Shown piece after piece: positions 1 to 4,812 of a DNA stretch of 15,061 bases (positions are counted from its first letter, which is position 1; each line of letters starts with the position of its first letter). Both the position numbers and the translations under genes were made by a program. The stretch is from contig CADBTE010000367.1 of NCBI GenBank assembly GCA_902797455.1, positions 1 through 15,061 of the forward strand, in the 5' to 3' direction. This DNA is from an uncultured Planctomycetota bacterium. Lineage in GTDB: Bacteria; Planctomycetota; Planctomycetia; Pirellulales; Thermoguttaceae. The notes below the pieces were generated by a model that was given only the letters and a program-made list of their open reading frames with translations, did no database searches and was not told the origin of the DNA.

Positions 1-86
1 AAAACTCCTAAAAACGGATTCATTGAGTATTACTCTCTTTCTGGAGTGGATGAAAGGGGAAAGGGGAGGGGACGATTTTTTGCCAA

Positions 87-127
87 CGCGCGAAGGAAAG
101 GGGGATGGTCCCTCTTTCCTTCGCGCG
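87..127 (-). terminator. Strong hairpin 3' of rhaA, no U-tract
   Basis: A 14-bp perfect inverted repeat (arms 87-100 and 114-127, CGCGCGAAGGAAAG and its complement) continues inward with four more pairs (102-105 with 109-112) around a three-base loop; one position (101/113) is mismatched on the minus-strand RNA. It lies 20 bases beyond the rhaA stop codon, so it probably ends or stabilises the rhaA mRNA. The bases that follow on the minus strand are not U-rich, so a standard intrinsic terminator is not fully met. It could instead be an mRNA 3'-end stabiliser or serve a convergent gene left of the window. Confidence 0.6.
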
Positions 128-147
128 GGAAACCTCAGGCGGTGTTT

Positions 148-1407
148 TTAGACCCGCTTGGACTGAACCGATTCTTCGTACTTGCGCATCTCGTCGATCC
201 AAGCGCGGCCGATCGGGACATCCTTCGTCTGGCAGTAGTAGTTCCAGACGTCGCACAGCGGCATCGACTTCATCTCTTCCATCAGCGCCAGGCGATAGGT
301 GAAGTCGCCTTCTTTCTCCATGCGGCGCAGATCCTTGATCGGGTCGAGCAGCGCGGCCAGCAGCGCCTTGAGCATGGCGCGGGTACCGATGGTCCAGGCG
401 GCAATGCGGTTGATCGTCGCGTCGAAGTAGTCCAGGCCGATATGAGCGCGCTCGAGGAGGTTGTTGCGGACGAGCTCTTCGGCGATCCCGCGAAGCTCGT
501 CGTTCCAAATCACGACGTGGTCGCTGTCCCAGCGCACACCGCGGCTGACGTGGAGGAGGAACTCGTCGACATACATCGACAGGGCCGAGAACTTGTCGGC
601 GATCTGTTCGGTCGGGTGGAAGTGCCCCGAGTCGAGGGTGAGGATCTTGTTGTTCTTCATCACATAGCCCATCACGAACTCGTGGCTGCCGACCACGTAG
701 CTCTCGGACCCGATGCCGAAGAGCTTGCACTCGAACGCGTCGAGCTCATAGCGTTTCGGGATCTCGACCGAGAAGATCTCATCGAGCGACTCGGCCATCC
801 GCTTGCGCGGGGCCAGACGGTCGGCAGGGATATCTTTGTAGCCGTCGGGCATCCAGAAGTTGACGACCGAGGGGGTCCCCAGGGCGCGGCCCATCGCCGC
901 GGCGATGGTGCGGCAGCGCTTGCCGTGTTCGATCCAGAAGTCGCGAACCTTCTTGCTCGGGGAGGCGAGAGTCAGCCCCGAGGCGGCCAGCGGGTGAGAG
1001 AAGTAGGTCGGGTTGAAGTCCAGACCGAGCTTGTTCTCTTTTGCCCAATCGATCCAGCCCTGGAAGTGCTTCGGCTCGATTTCGTCGCGGTCGACCTTCT
1101 TGCCGCCGTTTTCAAGATAAATGGCGTGGATGTTGAAACGGTGCTTCCCGGGGATGAAAGAGAACGCCTTGTCGGCGTCGGCGCGAAGCTCCTCCGCCGT
1201 CCGGGCGCGGCCGGGATAGTTCCCCGTGGCGAGGATACCGCCGTCGGTCAGACCGTCGCCCGACTCGAATCCGCGCACATCGTCCCCCTGCCAGCAGTGA
1301 AGTGAGATTTTAACCGTGGCGAGTTTCCTCAGCGCCGCGTCGGTATCGACCCCCAGCGCCGCGTACTGTTCTTTTGCCAGAGCGTATGCCTTTTCGATTT
1401 TGTTCAT
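148..1407 (-). CDS. rhaA: L-rhamnose isomerase (RhaA)
   Basis: This enzyme interconverts L-rhamnose and L-rhamnulose in the cytoplasm, the first step of the phosphorylating rhamnose pathway. The 419-residue length equals that of E. coli RhaA. Family landmarks are visible in order: ISLHCWQGDDVRGFE (about 34-48), a metal-binding LDSGHFHPTE (258-267) and RWDSDHVVIWND (292-303). The Asp and His residues of the last two correspond to the divalent-metal and substrate ligands of the family. The start is the ATG at 1405-1407; an AGAGGT ribosome-binding sequence (1411-1416 complement) lies close upstream. Kinase and aldolase genes (rhaB, rhaD) are not in the window, although they could lie to the left. 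The promoter should be in the 200-base divergent region shared with the lipoprotein gene. The sequence shows the full family fold without breaks, so the assignment is firm; in vivo substrate preference (some relatives accept other sugars) cannot be read from sequence. Confidence 0.97.
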   Translation of the reverse strand: MNKIEKAYALAKEQYAALGVDTDAALRKLATVKISLHCWQGDDVRGFESGDGLTDGGILATGNYPGRARTAEELRADADKAFSFIPGKHRFNIHAIYLENGGKKVDRDEIEPKHFQGWIDWAKENKLGLDFNPTYFSHPLAASGLTLASPSKKVRDFWIEHGKRCRTIAAAMGRALGTPSVVNFWMPDGYKDIPADRLAPRKRMAESLDEIFSVEIPKRYELDAFECKLFGIGSESYVVGSHEFVMGYVMKNNKILTLDSGHFHPTEQIADKFSALSMYVDEFLLHVSRGVRWDSDHVVIWNDELRGIAEELVRNNLLERAHIGLDYFDATINRIAAWTIGTRAMLKALLAALLDPIKDLRRMEKEGDFTYRLALMEEMKSMPLCDVWNYYCQTKDVPIGRAWIDEMRKYEESVQSKRV

Positions 1408-1471
1408 GTGACCTCTGCCTTCTTTAGCGGTTGACTAAAATGAACCTGACTATTGCCAATACTGACGAACA

Positions 1472-1486
1472 GGGCACCTGGTGCCC
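1472..1486. promoter_or_regulatory. Palindrome GGGCACC-T-GGTGCCC, candidate operator
   Basis: A 15-base palindrome with seven-base perfect arms and a single central T sits between the divergent rhaA (starts 1407) and lipoprotein (starts 1608) genes. Odd-centred palindromes of this size are typical binding sites for dimeric repressors, so regulation of rhaA by a sugar-responsive regulator is plausible. The surrounding 1408-1607 region otherwise shows only a second inverted repeat (1558-1584) and no convincing consensus promoter. As RNA it could also form a short hairpin followed by GGATTTTC, but no plus-strand gene precedes it, which makes a terminator less likely. Confidence 0.4.
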
Positions 1487-1557
1487 GGATTTTCTCTATT
1501 GCCACACCGGCGAAATTTCTCTAAAACCAACAGAGCATTGATGCCGATAATAGCGAA

Positions 1558-1584
1558 TATTCCATGTCGCCGGAAGCTGGAATA
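1558..1584. repeat. Inverted repeat TATTCCA/TGGAATA before lipoprotein gene
   Basis: Perfect seven-base arms (1558-1564 and 1578-1584) are separated by 13 bases. The repeat ends 23 bases before the lipoprotein start codon, so it would lie in the 5' leader or overlap the promoter. It could be an operator or an mRNA leader hairpin; a chance occurrence cannot be excluded. Confidence 0.3.
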
Positions 1585-1607
1585 CCCAAAACACAAAGGT
1601 TTTAAGG

Positions 1608-1772
1608 ATGAAACGGTCATATCGTGTTTTGTTTGCCCTAGCAGCGCTGCTGATACTTTCTCTGCCGCTGATCTGTGGGTGCGCGAGCACAAAAAACTCG
1701 TCCCGCCCCATCGAGACGGTCGATGATTTTATGATGCAGTCGAAGCCAGAGAATCCCAACGCTAAATACTAG
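1608..1772 (+). CDS. Small 54-residue lipoprotein
   Basis: A short gene encodes MKRSYRVLFALAALLILSLP at its N-terminus, a typical signal peptide: Lys-Arg start, a hydrophobic core at 7-22, and a lipobox I-C-G-C ending at Cys25, the likely lipidated residue. The mature part is only 30 residues (C-A-S-T-K-N-S-S... ending N-A-K-Y) and hydrophilic. An AAAGG sequence lies 8 bases upstream of the ATG, and a hairpin with T-rich sequence follows the gene. Export to a membrane and lipid anchoring are inferred from the lipobox; no function is recognised. It is transcribed divergently from rhaA, which does not by itself imply a link to rhamnose. The TAG stop is at 1770-1772. The overlapping longer reading frame from 1481 lacks any such signals and is considered spurious. 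Confidence 0.72.
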   Translation: MKRSYRVLFALAALLILSLPLICGCASTKNSSRPIETVDDFMMQSKPENPNAKY

Positions 1773-1818
1773 CGCAAACTTTTCCCGCCAGCTGATAGGA
1801 TAAATCTACCCGAAAAGG

Positions 1819-1871
1819 TCCCCCGGCGCAAGTTAAATAGCCGCTCAACCGGGGGATTTCTGATGGTTTTT
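1819..1871 (+). terminator. Likely bidirectional terminator between convergent genes
   Basis: Arms TCCCCCGG (1819-1826) and CCGGGGGA (1849-1856) pair perfectly, with additional GCG/CGC pairing inside the loop. On the plus strand the stem is followed by ATTTCTGATGGTTTTT; on the minus strand by CCTTTTC. It lies between the ends of the lipoprotein gene (plus) and the dihydrouridine synthase gene (minus), so it may stop transcription from both sides. A second small stem, GGGGAA/TTCCCC (1873-1887), lies just beyond the synthase stop codon. Confidence 0.5.
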
Positions 1872-1894
1872 GGGGGAAAGATTCCCCTTCCCGC

Positions 1895-2935
1895 TCACTT
1901 GTAGAACCTCTGGAGCACATTCTCCATCCCCTCCCGGCCGCGGAACGAGACGAACGCGCGCTTGACCTCCTCGCCTTTGGGGTGCAAAGCAGCGTAACGG
2001 ATCAGGAACTTTCTCATCATCATGGTGGTCCGCTTGGCGCCGTAGAGCGCCTCCGACTCGGACCAGTGACGGAGGATCACTTCTTTTTGTTCCTCAAGAT
2101 CCGGGGAAGGGGGGATCGGCTCCCCCGCCAGGGCCGCGGCCGCCTGAGGAAACAGCCATGGATTCCCAATCACGCCGCGCGCCAGCGCCAAGCCGTCGAC
2201 CGATGTTTCACGGTAACGTTTCACGCAGTCGTCGGCGGTAAACAGATCACCGCTGCCGATGACGAAGAAGTCGGGGCGCTTTTTATCCTCAATTAAGTAC
2301 CGTTTGACATTCCGGATAAAATCCCAGTCAGATTTTCCCTGGTACCCTTGCTGAACCGTTCGGCCGTGAAGGGTGATTCCCGCCACGCCGCGGCTCAGAA
2401 GACCATCGAGCAGCGTGAAAAAATCTTCCTCGCTGCCGGGAGTCTCGTCGAACCCCTTTCGGAGTTTGACCGACAGGGGGACCGAGTCGGGAAGGGCCTC
2501 GCGAACCGTCTGGACAATCTCCAGGGCGCGGCGCGGATCGGCCATCAGTGATCCCCCCCGGGCACGGCCGAGGACCTTCTTGACGGGGCAGGCGAAGTTT
2601 AAATCAATCAGATCGAACCCGCACTGGAGAAGCCGCAGCGCCGCGGCGCGAAACTCCTCCGGCTCGCTTCCCATCAGCTGGGCGCCGCAGGGGTGGTCCT
2701 CCGGCTTCACGGCAAGATAAAACCGAGCTTTGCTCCGTTTGGTCACTTCCATGACGAAGCGGTCGAGGAAGACCTCGCACAGCGCCATCGGGCAGCCGAA
2801 TCGTTTCGCCAGCCGTCGCATGGGCGCGTCGGAGTAGCCGGACAGCGCCGCTTCGATCAGCGGCGGGGTCAGACGGAAAGGACCGTAGTTCAGAACTCCG
2901 GCGGCCGCTTTGATGTTATCGTCTGGTTCAGTCAC
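1895..2935 (-). CDS. tRNA-dihydrouridine synthase, DusB-like
   Basis: Flavin-dependent reduction of specific uridines in tRNA to dihydrouridine, in the cytoplasm. The 346-residue protein has the Dus TIM-barrel signatures in order: SGYSDAPMRRL (32-42), AQLMGSEPEEF (85-95), DLNFACPVKKV (111-121) with the probable catalytic Cys116, LHGRT (189-193) and a phosphate-binding pair GSGD (227-230) and ARGVIGNPWLF (252-262). The KKV after the Cys and the GGSLM segment resemble DusB more than DusA or DusC. Usual length is 310-350. The reading frame starts with GTG at 2933-2935, and I see no good ribosome-binding site at normal distance (the nearest AAGGA is over 15 bases away), so the start is uncertain by a few codons. 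The strand is opposite to the NfeD gene next door. NACPxxK is more often N-x-G-C-P in the family; Ala115 in place of Gly is a mild deviation. Target uridine positions cannot be inferred. Confidence 0.93.
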   Translation of the reverse strand: MTEPDDNIKAAAGVLNYGPFRLTPPLIEAALSGYSDAPMRRLAKRFGCPMALCEVFLDRFVMEVTKRSKARFYLAVKPEDHPCGAQLMGSEPEEFRAAALRLLQCGFDLIDLNFACPVKKVLGRARGGSLMADPRRALEIVQTVREALPDSVPLSVKLRKGFDETPGSEEDFFTLLDGLLSRGVAGITLHGRTVQQGYQGKSDWDFIRNVKRYLIEDKKRPDFFVIGSGDLFTADDCVKRYRETSVDGLALARGVIGNPWLFPQAAAALAGEPIPPSPDLEEQKEVILRHWSESEALYGAKRTTMMMRKFLIRYAALHPKGEEVKRAFVSFRGREGMENVLQRFYK

Positions 2936-3247
2936 GTGGGGGATAACTCATTTTCCTTGAGGGAGGGGGGGAGACGTCCGGATAATAGTTTATCAGGATC
3001 ACGCCCTAACTCAAGTTGGTCAAAGCCGGTGATTTCTCGTTAGACTCTAGGTTTCTCGAAGGTTTTTATTCAAACCCGGATCGCTCCAACCGAACATAAG
3101 ATACATTATCGGACGTTTTGCAGAGGCAAATTCCCAAAGTTTTTCTCGGTTCGGGGATTGCTTTATCCCTGGGTTTCTGATTATAATTAGCGATTAGAGA
3201 GGATAAGGAATATCCACAGTTTTTGCCGGTCACAAGGAGTATGAGTC
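2936..3247. other. 312-base divergent intergenic region
   Basis: This gap separates the minus-strand dihydrouridine synthase from the plus-strand NfeD gene. It contains one good plus-strand promoter candidate (3158-3187) and the NfeD ribosome-binding site. I see no tRNA-like cloverleaf, no convincing riboswitch and no small gene with a ribosome-binding site. A short GGGAT/ATCCC inverted repeat overlaps the -35 part of the plus promoter. A minus-strand promoter for the synthase must lie here but no consensus match is persuasive. Confidence 0.6.
3158..3187 (+). promoter_or_regulatory. Sigma70-like promoter for nfeD-SPFH
   Basis: TTGCTT (3158-3163) and a consensus TATAAT (3182-3187) are separated by 18 bases, upstream of the NfeD gene and on its strand. 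Transcription would begin near 3194, giving a leader of about 50 bases. The -10 element matches the E. coli consensus fully and the -35 in four of six positions. A GGGAT/ATCCC inverted repeat (3154-3169) overlaps the -35 and might be a regulator site. Confidence 0.55.
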
Positions 3248-3694
3248 ATGCATCTGGATCTTACGCTGACATTTTGGGGAACGCTGGCGGCTGTGTTTGT
3301 CATCGTCGAATTGATGACTGCGGCCCTGGTTTCGATCTGGTTTGTCGTCGGCGCAGTCGCCGCGTTCATCGCCGCGTGTTTCGACACCAGACTCCTCTTC
3401 CAGTGCTACATCTTTATCGGAGTTTCGGCCGTGGCCTTTGTCTTGACCAGACCATTCGTTCGGCGTGTTCATCCTCCGGTGACGCCGACCAACTCCGATA
3501 TGCTTGTCGGTCAATCGGGTTTGGTCACCGCGGATATCGATCCCACTCAATCGACCGGCAGAGTCAAAATTCAGAATCTTTCCTGGCAGGCCAATTCTTC
3601 CGACGGCTCCGCGATCCCAGCCGGGACGACGGTTACCGTCGACCGAATCTCAGGCGTCACCCTTTATGTTTCACGCCTGAATACCCCAACGTAA
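3248..3694 (+). CDS. NfeD-family membrane protein (short form)
   Basis: A 148-residue inner-membrane protein. Hydrophobic segments cover about 9-44 and 49-67 (probably two or three helices), followed by a soluble C-terminal beta-barrel (OB-fold) domain at about 84-144 with the family pattern LVGQSGLVTADIDP, GRVKIQN, W-x-A, and G-x-x-V-x-V-x-x-I-x-G-V-T-L-Y-V. Short NfeD proteins act with SPFH proteins, as in the E. coli YbbJ-QmcA pair; the next gene is exactly such an SPFH protein, 92 bases downstream. The start ATG at 3248 is set by AAGGAG (3234-3239) eight bases upstream; an ATG seven bases earlier is in another frame and too close to the ribosome-binding site. The length matches short NfeD members that lack the ClpP-like protease domain. 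Its molecular role is thought to be assembly or stabilisation of the SPFH oligomer. Confidence 0.9.
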   Translation: MHLDLTLTFWGTLAAVFVIVELMTAALVSIWFVVGAVAAFIAACFDTRLLFQCYIFIGVSAVAFVLTRPFVRRVHPPVTPTNSDMLVGQSGLVTADIDPTQSTGRVKIQNLSWQANSSDGSAIPAGTTVTVDRISGVTLYVSRLNTPT

Positions 3695-3786
3695 ACCCTT
3701 TGCGCAGCCCTTTCACCACGCATGACCGGTGTGATCCTTCGTATGGGCTTTGCCGACATCTTTGCCGCAGATAAGGAGTCCTTCCT

Positions 3787-4698
3787 ATGATGCCTACCCT
3801 CCCCACCTACATCATTCTCGGGTTCATTTTCTTCACCCTCTTCGTCCTGGTGACTTGCGTGAGGATTGTTCCCCAGGCCCAGATCTTTGTGATCGAGCGT
3901 CTTGGTTCGTACCTTCGTTCCTGGAATACCGGGGTCCATTTTCTCGTCCCGATGATTGACAGGGTGGCCAACCGGGTTTCGCTGAAAGAAAAAGTCCTCG
4001 ATTTTCCCCCACAGCCGGTGATCACTAAAGACAATGTGACGATGAATATCGATACGGTCGTCTTCTGTCAGGTCACCGATGCGAAACTCTACACCTACGG
4101 TGTCGAGCAGCCGATCAATGCGATCGATAAACTCACCGCCACCACGCTGAGAAACATTATCGGTTCGCTCAAACTGGACGATACCCTCGCATCCCGCGAT
4201 CAGATCAACCAGCGGATCACGATGGTTCTCGACGAGGCGACCGACAAATGGGGGATCAAAGTCAACCGGGTCGAGCTGAAAAACCTGCAGCCCCCCCACA
4301 ATGTCCTGGAGGATATGCAGAAGCTCGTCTACGCCGACCGTGAGCGCCGCAAGATCGAGACCTTGGCCGAAGCGCGCCGCATGAAGATCGAGACCTTGGC
4401 CGAAGCTCGCCGCCGCAAGCAGGTTCTTCTGGCCGAAGGGGAGAAAAGCGCGAAAATCCTTCGCGCCGAAGGGGAATCGGAGGCGATCCGCATGCTCAAC
4501 GAAGCCGCCCCGAACGACAAGGTCCTCGTCCTGAAGAGTTTTGAGGCGTTTATCCGCGCGGCCGACGGCAAGTCCAACAAGCTGATCATCCCCAGCCAGA
4601 TTCAGTCCATCGCCAGCATGACGGCGACCGTTTCCGAAATTCTCAAATCGACCGATAACACCGACAGCAATTCGTCCGACACCAGTAAAAATTCGTGA
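3787..4698 (+). CDS. SPFH/stomatin-like protein, QmcA family
   Basis: A 303-residue membrane-anchored SPFH (band 7) protein. One N-terminal hydrophobic helix (about 8-26) is followed by the SPFH domain (about 27-180: VPQAQIFVIERLGSY, then KEKVLDFPPQPVITKDNV, and W-G-I-K-V-x-R-V-E-L-K-N-L), an Ala/Glu/Arg-rich coiled coil (about 180-240) and a low-complexity Ser/Thr/Asp/Asn tail (286-303). Such proteins form large ring-like oligomers on membranes and define lipid microdomains. The gene follows NfeD, its usual partner, and probably shares its transcript. AAGGAG (3773-3778) eight bases before the ATG at 3787 fixes the start; a second ATG follows at once. The coiled coil contains an exact in-frame 11-residue duplication (see the repeat entry). 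Specific clients are unknown. An alternative label is prohibitin-like, but the QmcA/slipin subtype fits the sequence better. Confidence 0.93.
   Translation: MMPTLPTYIILGFIFFTLFVLVTCVRIVPQAQIFVIERLGSYLRSWNTGVHFLVPMIDRVANRVSLKEKVLDFPPQPVITKDNVTMNIDTVVFCQVTDAKLYTYGVEQPINAIDKLTATTLRNIIGSLKLDDTLASRDQINQRITMVLDEATDKWGIKVNRVELKNLQPPHNVLEDMQKLVYADRERRKIETLAEARRMKIETLAEARRRKQVLLAEGEKSAKILRAEGESEAIRMLNEAAPNDKVLVLKSFEAFIRAADGKSNKLIIPSQIQSIASMTATVSEILKSTDNTDSNSSDTSKNS
4351..4416 (+). repeat. 33-bp tandem duplication in the SPFH coiled coil
   Basis: Two adjacent 33-base units (4351-4383, 4384-4416) encode KIETLAEARRM and KIETLAEARRR. The first 23 bases are identical in the two copies, including third codon positions, which suggests a recent duplication. 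Eleven residues are close to three alpha-helical turns, so the insertion keeps the coiled-coil phase. Confidence 0.9.
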
Positions 4699-4734
4699 CG
4701 CCCGCCCCTTCTTTTTCGCGCGCGTCACTGCAGA

Positions 4735-4776
4735 AGAAGGTATACTCTCTGGTAGGTACGGGAGAGTATACCTTCT
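4735..4776 (+). terminator. Perfect 15-bp hairpin between SPFH and DUF2868-like genes
   Basis: Arms AGAAGGTATACTCTC (4735-4749) and its exact complement (4762-4776) flank a 12-base loop. It sits 36 bases after the SPFH stop and 36 bases before the next start. There is no U-run after it (GTGGTGTTTACC), so it is not a textbook terminator. It may be a transcription attenuator or mRNA-processing and stability element, which would uncouple the two gene pairs, or, since each arm contains TATAC, a DNA operator over a promoter. The structure is certain and its role is not. Confidence 0.5.
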
Positions 4777-4812
4777 GTGGTGTTTACCCGCTTCATGAAC
4801 TAAAGGCGCCCG

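Noticed and set aside
46..1305. Long plus-strand frame (419 codons) opposite rhaA
   Set aside because: It is the antisense shadow of rhaA; the minus-strand frame has all rhamnose-isomerase motifs and a ribosome-binding site, while this one shows none.
2936..3157. Possible small RNA or riboswitch in the dus-nfeD gap
   Set aside because: No tRNA-like, T-box-like or known riboswitch core could be recognised, and no terminator-antiterminator pair is visible.
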